A stretch of 64,000 nucleotides of DNA from Chlorobium sp. (GTDB lineage Bacteria; Bacteroidota; Chlorobiia; Chlorobiales; Chlorobiaceae). The notes below the pieces were generated by a model. The model saw only the letters and a program-made list of their open reading frames with translations, did no database searches and had not been told where the DNA came from. The position numbers and the translations under genes were made by a program. This document shows, piece after piece, positions 30,263 to 39,121 of this stretch (position 1 is the first letter of the stretch; every line of letters begins with the position of its first letter). The DNA lies in NCBI GenBank assembly GCA_005862285.1, contig SZXW01000001.1, positions 62,001 through 126,000 on the forward strand, read 5' to 3'.

Positions 30263-30306
30263 TTTTTGTCCATTCCTGAAATCCTGGGGTATAAAGTGGA
30301 CAAAAA
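30263..30306. repeat. Inverted repeat in the amidase/topA divergent region
   Basis: Perfect 10-base arms TTTTTGTCCA (30263-30272) and TGGACAAAAA (30297-30306) around 24 bases. It lies in the 247-base gap holding both promoters. No U-run follows on either strand in the right place, so it is not an obvious terminator; a regulator site or leader structure is possible. Confidence 0.5.
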
Positions 30307-30414
30307 AAGGATTCTGCCGGCGATCATAGTATAAATTTGTTTTTTTCTCTTCAACGTCTATCTTTTTCAAGATTTTACTTTGACACATCACCTTTATTCA
30401 ACAGGGACCGTCCA

Positions 30415-32811
30415 ATGGCATCACAATATTCAACTCCATCGGCCAGAAACCGTACCCTGATTGTTGTAGAATCCCCGTCGAAAGCGAAAACCATCAATAA
30501 ATACCTTGGTGACAAGTATACCGTTTTCGCTTCCGTAGGGCACATCAAAGATCTTCCGAAAAAAGAAATCGGCCTGGATTTCGACCGGCATTACGAACCA
30601 CGCTACGAAGTCATTCCCGGAAAGGAAAAAGTCGTCAGGCAGATAAAAAAGCTTGCTGCCGAAGCAGAAGAGGTCCTTATCGCCACCGACCCTGACCGCG
30701 AAGGTGAAGCCATTGCATGGCACATCGCCAATGAAATCGGGCCGGTAAAAATACCGGTTTCGAGGATACTGTTCAACGAAATCACCAACAATGCCGTCCA
30801 TGCCGCCATACAGGAACCGAGGCAGATAGATTTCCGCCTGGTGCGCTCCCAGCAGACACGCCAGGGGCTCGATAAAATCGTTGGGTACAAGATCAGCCCC
30901 TTCCTGTGGAACGTGGTTCTGCGGGGCCTTTCCGCCGGACGGGTCCAGTCCGTCGCACTCAGGCTGATCTGCGAACGCGAAGAGGAGATAAACAACTTCC
31001 AGGTAAAGGAATACTGGACCATTGCCGCCGATTTCATCACTCCGACGAAAGAAACGTTCAGGGCAAAACTTGTCCTTTTCAACGGAGAGAAGCCCGAAAT
31101 AGCCACTCAGGCCGAAGCAGAGGCTATCGCAGCCCTTATCGTCGGGTGCGACTATTCCATCCGGGAAATCGTGCCGCGCGTTCAGCAGCGCAAACCGCCC
31201 TTTCCGTTTACAACGTCACTGCTGCAGCAGGCCGCATCGAACCAGCTCGGTTTCGGGTCGAAAAAAACCATGCGCCTTGCACAGCAGCTTTACGAAGGAA
31301 TCGATCTCGGCCCGGAAGGAGCAACCGGTCTCATCACCTATATGAGAACGGACTCGACACGTATCGGAGCGGAAGCCGTAGCCCAGGCAAGGGATTATAT
31401 CGGCAGGGAATACGGAAAAGAGTATATCGGGCACGGAGGAGCGGCTAAACAGGGCAAAAATGCCCAGGATGCGCATGAAGCGATACGTCCCACCTCTATT
31501 ACAAGAAAACCCGAACAGCTCGCAAAATACCTCGCCCCGGACCAGTTCAGGCTCTATGAGCTGATCTGGAAACGGTTCCTTTCGGCTATGATGGCTCCGG
31601 CTAAAATAGAGCAGACAAGGGTCGATGTCGGAGAAGATTCTTCGAGGTTCCTCTTCCGTGCAAACGGAAGCAGGGTGCTTTTCCCCGGTTTCATGCGCGT
31701 TTTTGACGACCAGAAGGAGCTCGACTACGAAGCCCAGAGTTCGACCAAGGAAGATGTCGAGAAAGAACAGACCGTACAGCTTCCGGAAAAGCTCGCGGTC
31801 AGGGACCCGCTGAAACTCCGGGATATCGACCGGAAGCAGAGTTTCACCCGTCCTCCGGCCCGGTATACCGAGGCCACTCTTGTGAAGGAGCTCGACAATT
31901 ACGGCATTGGACGTCCTTCCACCTATGCGTCGATCTTTTCAACCCTGCAGGATCGCCGTTATGTGGAGCTCGAGAAGAAAAAAATCATTCCGACCGGCCT
32001 CGGCAAGGATGTATCACTGATCCTCGTGGCAAATTTTCCCGATCTTTTCAATGTCGGCTTCACCGCCTACATGGAAAATGAGCTCGACAAGGTGGCTACA
32101 GGCGAAGACGAATATGAAAAAGTGCTCGACAGTTTCTACAGACCGCTTGAAACCGCATTGAGCCTGCGTAAAAACGACCCGCTCATTCCGCAGAACCGTG
32201 AAGCCGCCGTATGTGAAAAATGCGGAAACGGGCACATGGTCGTCAAATGGACAGCGAGCGGAAAATTCCTCGGCTGCTCCTGTTATCCGAAATGCAAAAA
32301 TATAAAGGCGATCAGCTCGAACAAGGCAAAACCGAGCGATTCCGGCGTGCTCTGTCCGACCTGTAACGAGGGGCACATGCTCCTGCGCAACGGTCGGCTC
32401 GGCCCTTTCCTTGCCTGTTCCAGCTATCCGAAATGCAATACGCTGCTCAACCTCAGCAAACAGCGCCACATCGAACCGCTGAAACCTCCTCCCGTACAGA
32501 CTGATATTGCATGCCCGAAATGCGGCGCTCCGCTCTACCTGAGAAGCGGAAAACGGGGACTGTGGCTCGGCTGTTCGAAATTCCCGAAATGCAGGGGGCG
32601 CCTCGCATGGAGCGCGCTTGACGATAACACCCGCAAAAACTGGGAATCGGTCATGGACGAACACCGGAAAGCCCATCCCGATATAACGCTCATGATGGCG
32701 GATGGCAAACCTGTGCCCATGAACCTCTCGATCGACGAAATCATCCTGAAGGCAGAAGAATCCGGACTGATCTCATCTCCGGTCGAGGAAAATACCGAAA
32801 TCACTGCATGA
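30415..32811 (+). CDS. topA: DNA topoisomerase I
   Basis: Type IA topoisomerase that relaxes negative supercoils. The ATG at 30415 (AGGGA upstream) gives 798 residues. TOPRIM domain: TLIVVESPSKAKTINKYLG at 14-32 and ATDPDREGEAIAWH; active-site Tyr309 in GLITYMRTDST. The C terminus carries three Cys4 zinc ribbons, each starting CxxC and ending in a C-YPKC/C-FPKC pattern at about 32212-32295, 32353-32436 and 32512-32592. The last 11 bases overlap the convergent feoB. Confidence 0.97.
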   Translation: MASQYSTPSARNRTLIVVESPSKAKTINKYLGDKYTVFASVGHIKDLPKKEIGLDFDRHYEPRYEVIPGKEKVVRQIKKLAAEAEEVLIATDPDREGEAIAWHIANEIGPVKIPVSRILFNEITNNAVHAAIQEPRQIDFRLVRSQQTRQGLDKIVGYKISPFLWNVVLRGLSAGRVQSVALRLICEREEEINNFQVKEYWTIAADFITPTKETFRAKLVLFNGEKPEIATQAEAEAIAALIVGCDYSIREIVPRVQQRKPPFPFTTSLLQQAASNQLGFGSKKTMRLAQQLYEGIDLGPEGATGLITYMRTDSTRIGAEAVAQARDYIGREYGKEYIGHGGAAKQGKNAQDAHEAIRPTSITRKPEQLAKYLAPDQFRLYELIWKRFLSAMMAPAKIEQTRVDVGEDSSRFLFRANGSRVLFPGFMRVFDDQKELDYEAQSSTKEDVEKEQTVQLPEKLAVRDPLKLRDIDRKQSFTRPPARYTEATLVKELDNYGIGRPSTYASIFSTLQDRRYVELEKKKIIPTGLGKDVSLILVANFPDLFNVGFTAYMENELDKVATGEDEYEKVLDSFYRPLETALSLRKNDPLIPQNREAAVCEKCGNGHMVVKWTASGKFLGCSCYPKCKNIKAISSNKAKPSDSGVLCPTCNEGHMLLRNGRLGPFLACSSYPKCNTLLNLSKQRHIEPLKPPPVQTDIACPKCGAPLYLRSGKRGLWLGCSKFPKCRGRLAWSALDDNTRKNWESVMDEHRKAHPDITLMMADGKPVPMNLSIDEIILKAEESGLISSPVEENTEITA

Positions 32812-34939
32812 GAAACGCAAGGCGGTAGACAATGAAAGAAAGCACCCAGGCTACAGCAAGGGAGTAGCCCGAATAGAGCAGCACCGGCTTCCACTGGCCG
32901 ACCTCCTTTTTCATGACCCCGATCGATGCCACGCAGGGGATATAGAGCAGCACAAAAACCATCAGGCTCAAGGCTGTCGCCCGGCTGAAGGAAGGATCGC
33001 GCCTCAGCACCGATTTCAGCTCTGTATGAGATCCGTCACCCTGGCCGATCGAGTAGATGGTGCCGAGTGTGGATACGACAACCTCCTTGGCCGTCACTCC
33101 AGTCACAAGGGCGATACCGATCCTCCAGTCAAAACCGAGAGGCCTGATGAGCGGTTCGAACACTTTCCCCGCCCTGCCGGCAGCTGAATATTCGAGCTGC
33201 TCACCTTTTATCCGGACATCGAGTTCCTGCCGCCTGATCTTTTTTTCAGCTTCTCCAAGACCGCTCTGTTCGATACGGTTTTTCTCCGATGAGAGCCTTG
33301 CATCGAGAGCGGCGCTGTGCGGATAGTTGCTTGCCGCCCAGATGACGATAACCGCAGTCAGAATAAGAGTACCGGCTTTTTTGATGTACATCAGGGCTTT
33401 CATCTTCGCCTGGAAAAAAACCGAAGAGAGCGTCGGCCAGCGGTATGGAGGCAGTTCCATGACAAATGGCTCCGAATCGCTTTTCAGGACGGTCGATTTC
33501 AGAAGCTTCGCCGTCAGGAGACCAACGGCTATGCCGAGAAGATAGATCCCGAACATGACGTTGGCCGCTTCGAGAGGAGCGAAAAAAGCTCCGGTCAGCA
33601 GCACGTAGACGGGCAGTTTCGCTCCGCAGCTCATGAACGGGATAATCATGATGGTGGCCAGCCTGTCGGTCGGGTTTTTCAATGTCCTCGTAGCCATCAT
33701 GGCCGGGATCGAGCAGCCGAAGCCGGTGATCATGGGAATGAACGACTTGCCGTGGAGACCGAAACGGTGCATCACCCGGTCGATAACGAAGGCTGCCCGT
33801 GCCATGTAACCCGAGGCTTCGAGAAACGAAAGGCCGATGAACAGCAGTACGATGTTCGGAAGAAAAACCATGACGCCGCCAACCCCGGAAAGAATGCCAT
33901 CGATCAGGATCGAACGCAGGAATTCATTCGGAAGCAAAGGAGAAGCCAGAGACGCGATCTTCCCGAAACACCATTCAAGCCCTGACATTACGGGAGAACC
34001 GAGAGTGAAGGTCAATTGAAAAATTGTCCAGACCACCAGCAGGAAAACCGGAAGCCCAAGCACCCTGTTCAGCACGATCCTGTCGATATGATCCGTCAGG
34101 GTCGCCTTTCCTTCCTCAGTCTGGCGGACACATTCCTTCATCGCTCCGCGGATGAAAGCATGGCGGTCTTCGGAAATCAGCACTTCCGGATCGGTATCGA
34201 AGAGACATTCCGCCTCCCTCAGGGCGTCCTGCAGCGCAAGCTCGACTTTCAGCCAGACAGGGTACTGCTGAACTTCGTGGTAGACTGCACGGTCGTTCTC
34301 GAGCAGCTTGATGGCAAGCCACCGGGGATTGAATCCGTCAAGCTCATGCTGTTTCCGGAGCAAATCCGTAATTTTCGTTATGGCAGCCTCGAGCTCATCC
34401 CGGAAAAAAAGCTTGTTTTTGCGGACTTCGATATCTTTTCCCGAAACCCGTATGACATGATCGAGCAGCGACTCGATACCGATATTCTTTTTTGCCGACG
34501 TCGGAACGATATGGCTGCCCAGCAGTTTCTGCAGCTGTTTTGTCTCGATGAAGATGCCTTTCTCCTGCACTTCGTCTATCATGTTGAGCGCGACGAGAAG
34601 ATCGACTTCGAGTTCCATGAGCTGCGTCGTGAAAAGCAGGCTCCTTTCAAGGTTGGGCCCCTCGAGCACATTGATGACGACGTCCGGGCGCTCCTGAATG
34701 ATGTATTCCCTTGCGACAATCTCCTCAGGGGAATATGGCGTCAGGGAATAGGTGCCCGGCAGATCGACAACGGTGATCCTGTACCCCTTGTAATCGAGGT
34801 ACCCTTCATGTTTTTCAACGGTAACACCTGGAAAATTGCCGACTTTCTGGTGGGAACCAGTCAGCAGGTTGAACAATGAAGATTTTCCGCAATTGGGATT
34901 TCCGGCAAGCGCAACCCGGATTTCCCTCGTTTCGATCAT
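32801..34939 (-). CDS. feoB: Ferrous iron transporter FeoB
   Basis: Inner-membrane Fe2+ uptake protein with an N-terminal GTPase. G1 GNPNCGKSSLFNLL at 14-27, G3 VVDLPGTYSL, G4 NMID; then the membrane core with GFGCSIPAMMATRTL and FMSCGAKLPVYVLL, the Gly-Cys gate segments of the family, and a C-terminal gate repeat (TGVTAKEVVVSTLG). Length 712, usual. Overlaps feoA by 4 bases (ATGA). Confidence 0.97.
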   Translation of the reverse strand: MIETREIRVALAGNPNCGKSSLFNLLTGSHQKVGNFPGVTVEKHEGYLDYKGYRITVVDLPGTYSLTPYSPEEIVAREYIIQERPDVVINVLEGPNLERSLLFTTQLMELEVDLLVALNMIDEVQEKGIFIETKQLQKLLGSHIVPTSAKKNIGIESLLDHVIRVSGKDIEVRKNKLFFRDELEAAITKITDLLRKQHELDGFNPRWLAIKLLENDRAVYHEVQQYPVWLKVELALQDALREAECLFDTDPEVLISEDRHAFIRGAMKECVRQTEEGKATLTDHIDRIVLNRVLGLPVFLLVVWTIFQLTFTLGSPVMSGLEWCFGKIASLASPLLPNEFLRSILIDGILSGVGGVMVFLPNIVLLFIGLSFLEASGYMARAAFVIDRVMHRFGLHGKSFIPMITGFGCSIPAMMATRTLKNPTDRLATIMIIPFMSCGAKLPVYVLLTGAFFAPLEAANVMFGIYLLGIAVGLLTAKLLKSTVLKSDSEPFVMELPPYRWPTLSSVFFQAKMKALMYIKKAGTLILTAVIVIWAASNYPHSAALDARLSSEKNRIEQSGLGEAEKKIRRQELDVRIKGEQLEYSAAGRAGKVFEPLIRPLGFDWRIGIALVTGVTAKEVVVSTLGTIYSIGQGDGSHTELKSVLRRDPSFSRATALSLMVFVLLYIPCVASIGVMKKEVGQWKPVLLYSGYSLAVAWVLSFIVYRLAFLMQ

Positions 34940-35229
34940 TCCAGACCTCCGGCCGCAAGCACCGTTTCGCCGTATTCTTCCAGAACTCTCTCCTCATCGT
35001 CATGCACAGTTTTTCTTACCAGAATTCCGTTTGCCTCGTTTTTTCTCAATGCGAGATAAAGACCCTTGAAATAAATTTCTATGGGGTCACCGAGAGGAGC
35101 AACCCTGAGTACCTTGAATGTGGTGCCTTTTATAAGTCCCATGTCCATGATCCTGCGCCTTACAACCTGTTCTGCCTTTATGCCTGTAACTTCAGCCGTA
35201 TCGCCAATTTTCAAATCAGATAGATTCAT
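34936..35229 (-). CDS. feoA: Ferrous iron transport accessory protein FeoA
   Basis: Small SH3-like cytoplasmic protein needed for FeoB function. 97 residues; LSDLKIGDTAEVTGI, RRRIMDMGLIKGTTFKVLRVAPLGDPIEI and the closing YLALRKNEANGI are the FeoA core. A 20-residue acidic tail follows. Overlaps feoB and is first in the feoAB unit, behind a DtxR-like palindrome. Confidence 0.95.
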   Translation of the reverse strand: MNLSDLKIGDTAEVTGIKAEQVVRRRIMDMGLIKGTTFKVLRVAPLGDPIEIYFKGLYLALRKNEANGILVRKTVHDDEERVLEEYGETVLAAGGLE

Positions 35230-35261
35230 AACAAAACCTTTATTAAAGACAATTATATTAA

Positions 35262-35276
35262 TTGGATTAAATCTAA
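35262..35276. promoter_or_regulatory. DtxR/IdeR-like palindrome upstream of feoAB
   Basis: TTGGATT-A-AATCTAA, a 7-1-7 palindrome with one mismatch, centred about 40 bases before the feoA start. The arms resemble the DtxR-family box half TTAGGTTAG. Position and target gene fit an iron-responsive repressor site; the match is by eye and the regulator is not in the window. Confidence 0.5.
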
Positions 35277-35333
35277 ATAACAGAAAGGAAACATTAAAAA
35301 TTCCAGTGCATTTTCTTCCGGAAAAACCAGGGG

Positions 35334-38045
35334 CTATTGCCGCCCGGCCATCTTTCGAAGAACCGAGGGCAGGATGCCTCCGTTCATGTAATAGTCCGCT
35401 TCAACAGGAGTATCGACCCTGCACCGGACACTGAACATCTTTTCACTGCCTTTTTGAAGATCGATGGCCCGAACATCGATCCTGCTGCCGGGAACGATGG
35501 TGTCCGGCAGGCCAATCGTGAAATACTCCCTGCCGGTGAGCCGGTGGGTATCGGCACTTTCACCATCGATGAACTCGAGAGGAAGAATTCCCATTCCGAT
35601 AAGGTTGAAGCGGTGGATCCGTTCGAAGCTGCAGGCGATGACCGCCCGCACACCGAGAAGCAGACATCCTTTAGCCGCCCAGTCCCTGCTGCTTCCCATA
35701 CCGTAGTCTTTTCCGGCAAGTACCACGAGCGGAACCCGATCGGTTCTGTACAGCATCGCAGCATCATAGATGGTCATGAGCTCCCCGTCGCCGGCACCTT
35801 GCGTAAAATGGAGGGTAAATCCTCCCTCGGTTCCTCCGGCCATCCTGTTGCGGAGGCGGATATTCCCGAAGGTACCCCTTACCATCACCTCATGATTGCC
35901 CCGGCGTGAACCGAAACTGTTGAATTCCTCACTCCTGACACCAAGAGAAGCGAGGTAGAGGCCTGCAGGCTGAGTAGGCTTTATCGACCCTGCCGGGCTG
36001 ATGTGGTCCGTAGTGACCGAGTCGCCGAAGAAAGCGAGGCAGCGGGCCTGTTCGATCTTTGCTGGAGAATCAGGCTCGTGTGTGATCCGTTCGAGGAAAG
36101 GAGGCTTCCGAATATAGGTGGACAAGTCATCCCATGCATACCGGTCTCCTTCGGGTATCTTTATGGCATTCCATTGCTCCGTACCGGTGAAAACATCGGA
36201 ATACCTCTGTTTGAACATTTCATTGGATACATACTTTTCCGCCTGTTTTCCGATCTCTTCGTCACGGGGCCAGAGATCGCGAAGATAGACCGGAGCTCCC
36301 TGCCTGTCGATGGCAAGCGGTTCCAGGGTCAGGTCTATGCTCATGGTACCGGCAATGGCATACGCGACCACAAGCGGCGGACTTGCAAGATAACTTGCCC
36401 TGACCTGAGGATGGATCCTACCCTCGAAATTCCTGTTTCCTGAAAGCACGGCACAAACCGAAATGTTTTCGTTCTCGATTGCCTCAGCAACCGCTTCTGG
36501 CAGGGGACCGGAATTTCCGATACAGGTCGTACATCCATATCCGACCGTAGCAAAACCAAGGGCCTCGAGATCATCGGAGAGACCTGATTTGTCGAGATAA
36601 TCGGTCACGACCCTCGACCCCGGAGCCAGGGATGTCTTGACCCAGGGCTTTACCGTAATTCCCCTAACCCTCGCTGCCCTTGCAAGCAGGCCTGCGGCTA
36701 TCATGACCGATGGATTGCTGGTATTGGTGCAGGACGTTATTGCCGCTATGACAACGGCACCGTCACCCGGCAGCAGAGAAACGGATGCTTTCACCGGCCC
36801 GGAAGAGAATTCGGCTGCCGATCCGCCTCCTTCGAACAGCATCTCCCGGTTGGAGAGATCATCCGGATCGTTTCGCCATTCCGAAGCCGCACTGGAGAGA
36901 GGAACCCGGTCTTGCGGCCTTCTTGGGCCGGCCAGTGAAGGTTCGATCGATTGCAGGTCGAGTGAAAGAATCCTTGAAAATGCCGGAACCGCATCCGCAT
37001 CCCGCCATAAACCCTGCGCTCTGCAGTAGCGATCGACGAGATCGCAGGCATTTTCCCTTCCTGTCAGCCTGAGGTAATCGAGTGTTTTGTCGTCGACAGG
37101 AAAAAATGCCATCGTTGCACCGAATTCGGGCGCCATGTTGGCAACAGTTGCCCTGTCCGGCAGAGCAAGCCCGTCAAGGCCCGGACCGAAAAACTCGACG
37201 AAATCATTGACAACACCAACCTGACGGAGCATCTCGGTCACCCTGAGAACAAGATCGGTCGCAGTCGATCCGGGAGGAAGCTTTCCGTCCAGGCGCACAC
37301 CGGTAACTTGCGGCAGCTGCATATAGATCGGCTGACCGAGCATGACAGCTTCCGCCTCGATGCCGCCCACACCCCATCCGGCAACACCGAGCCCGTTGAT
37401 CATCGTGGTATGGCTGTCGGTGCCGACAAGCGAATCAGGGCAGGTCATACCATCATTGTTCAGAACGACCGGAGAAAGATATTCGAGATTGACCTGGTGA
37501 ACGATGCCGGTTCCGGGAGGAACGACCCTGAAATTCCTGAACGCTTTCTGTCCCCACTTGAGAAAAGCATACCTCTCGTGGTTGCGCCTGAACTCCATGT
37601 CGAGGTTTTTACGAAGGGCATCGGGAGATGCATAAAAATCGACCTGCAGCGAATGATCGACGACAAGATCGCAGGGAACGAGAGGATTGATGCGTTCCGG
37701 GTCACCTCCGAGCCTGATGCAGGCTTCGCGCATGGCGGCAAGATCGACAACCGCCGGAACGCCGGTGAAATCCTGAAGCACTACCCTCGAAGGCTTGAAT
37801 GGGACCTCAGTGGAGCCGGGCAGGGAAGATGCCCATCCGGCAAGGGCAAGAATGTCTTTTTCCCTGACGGCATAGCCGTCAAAATGCCTCAGGGCTGCCT
37901 CGAGCAGGACAAGTATGGATTTCGGCAGGTTTGAAACCGGCAGTCCAGTTTTTTCCTCGAAGGCCCGGAGGGAATAGCAGGATACCTTTCCATCAGCTGT
38001 ATCAAGCGACCTAACGACGCCAAAAGGATCCTTTGCCGTTTGCAT
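35334..38045 (-). CDS. acnA: Aconitate hydratase (AcnA type)
   Basis: Interconverts citrate and isocitrate via a [4Fe-4S] cluster. 903 residues in the IRP/AcnA arrangement: N-terminal three domains with VVDHSLQVD, DSLVGTDSHTTMINGLGV, cluster cysteines in AITSCTNTSNPS and GCTTCIGNSGPL, then the swivel domain with VLAGKDYGMGSSRDWAAKG. AGGAG lies 9 bases before the ATG. In an organism running the reductive TCA cycle it works toward citrate. The HIT-protein gene lies 23 bases upstream on the same strand. Confidence 0.96.
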   Translation of the reverse strand: MQTAKDPFGVVRSLDTADGKVSCYSLRAFEEKTGLPVSNLPKSILVLLEAALRHFDGYAVREKDILALAGWASSLPGSTEVPFKPSRVVLQDFTGVPAVVDLAAMREACIRLGGDPERINPLVPCDLVVDHSLQVDFYASPDALRKNLDMEFRRNHERYAFLKWGQKAFRNFRVVPPGTGIVHQVNLEYLSPVVLNNDGMTCPDSLVGTDSHTTMINGLGVAGWGVGGIEAEAVMLGQPIYMQLPQVTGVRLDGKLPPGSTATDLVLRVTEMLRQVGVVNDFVEFFGPGLDGLALPDRATVANMAPEFGATMAFFPVDDKTLDYLRLTGRENACDLVDRYCRAQGLWRDADAVPAFSRILSLDLQSIEPSLAGPRRPQDRVPLSSAASEWRNDPDDLSNREMLFEGGGSAAEFSSGPVKASVSLLPGDGAVVIAAITSCTNTSNPSVMIAAGLLARAARVRGITVKPWVKTSLAPGSRVVTDYLDKSGLSDDLEALGFATVGYGCTTCIGNSGPLPEAVAEAIENENISVCAVLSGNRNFEGRIHPQVRASYLASPPLVVAYAIAGTMSIDLTLEPLAIDRQGAPVYLRDLWPRDEEIGKQAEKYVSNEMFKQRYSDVFTGTEQWNAIKIPEGDRYAWDDLSTYIRKPPFLERITHEPDSPAKIEQARCLAFFGDSVTTDHISPAGSIKPTQPAGLYLASLGVRSEEFNSFGSRRGNHEVMVRGTFGNIRLRNRMAGGTEGGFTLHFTQGAGDGELMTIYDAAMLYRTDRVPLVVLAGKDYGMGSSRDWAAKGCLLLGVRAVIACSFERIHRFNLIGMGILPLEFIDGESADTHRLTGREYFTIGLPDTIVPGSRIDVRAIDLQKGSEKMFSVRCRVDTPVEADYYMNGGILPSVLRKMAGRQ

Positions 38046-38068
38046 TAGACTGACTCCTGATCATATTG

Positions 38069-38449
38069 TTATCCATGCTCCGTTGCAATCCCCGGAAAAG
38101 GGGGCCAGCCCATGGTTTTGCCCCCTATAAGGTGCCCGTGGATATGAAACACGCTCTGCAGGGCATCTCTGCCGTTATTGAACACCAGGCGGTAGCCTGA
38201 TTCCCTGATCCCTAAAATTTCCGCGACTTTACCGGCAGCCAGAAGGATATGCCCGGCTATTGCCTCGTCTTCAGGGGAAAGATCGTTAAGTGAAGAGATA
38301 TGCTTGAGGGGAATGATCAGCACATGGTCAGGAGCGACAGGAGTGATATCCCTGAACGCCATGACATGATCGTTCCGGTAGACCTCAGCAGCAGGGATCT
38401 CTCCCTTGACAATACGGCAGAACAGGCAATTGGAATCGTGAGGTGACAT
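38069..38449 (-). CDS. HIT-family nucleotide hydrolase/transferase
   Basis: 126-residue histidine-triad protein of the HINT type, acting on nucleoside phosphoramidates or similar AMP conjugates. CLFCRIVKGEIPA with a CxxC pair at the N terminus, VLIIPLKHISSLNDL, and the triad HIHGHLIGG near 103-111. Cellular substrate unknown. Probably co-transcribed with acnA. Confidence 0.93.
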   Translation of the reverse strand: MSPHDSNCLFCRIVKGEIPAAEVYRNDHVMAFRDITPVAPDHVLIIPLKHISSLNDLSPEDEAIAGHILLAAGKVAEILGIRESGYRLVFNNGRDALQSVFHIHGHLIGGKTMGWPPFPGIATEHG

Positions 38450-38494
38450 GTGCTATTTTGTTATATATTGTTCCTGTCCGGAAAAGTTATGGCA

Positions 38495-39013
38495 TCAGTT
38501 CTCTTTCACAACGGTAAGAGATGCATTGCTGTTTCCGGTAATCAGGGCAACTTTAAGTTTATCCTTTTCTCCGGTTATGCTGCCGCCTTCTCCCTCGCCG
38601 GATGTGATAATTGTTGAAACTGTCTTGAATCCGCTGCTTTTCAGAGCGTTATCATAACTCTTGATAATATTGCCGGGAACATTTTCACAGAGCACTGACC
38701 AGCTTCTGCCTTCAGGCGTATCGGAGCGGGTAACCGCCTTTATCTTGCCGTAGGTAAATTTCGGAACATCCCCTGGCAGGTCCGCGGGCCAGACACCGGA
38801 TGTGCTTCCCTGGATTTCTATTTTCTGCCCTTCCGACTGGATCGTGATATTCTGTCCTCCGCTGCTGATATCAACCTTCTTTCCGGTGGACTGCTCGATC
38901 GCTTTTTCCATAATCACATCACCAGCTTTCTTCTGGCATGAGGACAAGGTTCCGCAGATCCCGAAAAGCATCAGGGAAATCACTGAAACGTTTGCTGTTG
39001 ATTTTATTCGCAT
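38495..39013 (-). CDS. Putative lipoprotein of unknown function
   Basis: 172 residues with a lipoprotein signal ending LSSC (Cys26). The mature part is hydrophilic, with short beta-prone repeats (GGQNITIQSEGQKIEIQG) then a domain around WPADLPGDVPKF and a long Gly/Glu loop. I recognise similar small envelope lipoproteins in Bacteroidetes/Chlorobi but no function. Lies 45 bases upstream of the HIT gene on the same strand. Confidence 0.75.
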   Translation of the reverse strand: MRIKSTANVSVISLMLFGICGTLSSCQKKAGDVIMEKAIEQSTGKKVDISSGGQNITIQSEGQKIEIQGSTSGVWPADLPGDVPKFTYGKIKAVTRSDTPEGRSWSVLCENVPGNIIKSYDNALKSSGFKTVSTIITSGEGEGGSITGEKDKLKVALITGNSNASLTVVKEN

Positions 39014-39121
39014 GGGAGGTGCCGTTTTGGTTGTGAAAAATGGAAGATAAAGTCATAAGGAGCAATTTACGGAAAAGTATGCATCAGGGAAAGACTGAAC
39101 CTGTCCCAGTCAGACCGACTC

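Noticed and set aside
34016-34879. 287-codon plus-strand frame (and 33317-33985)
   Set aside because: Antisense to the feoB GTPase and membrane core.
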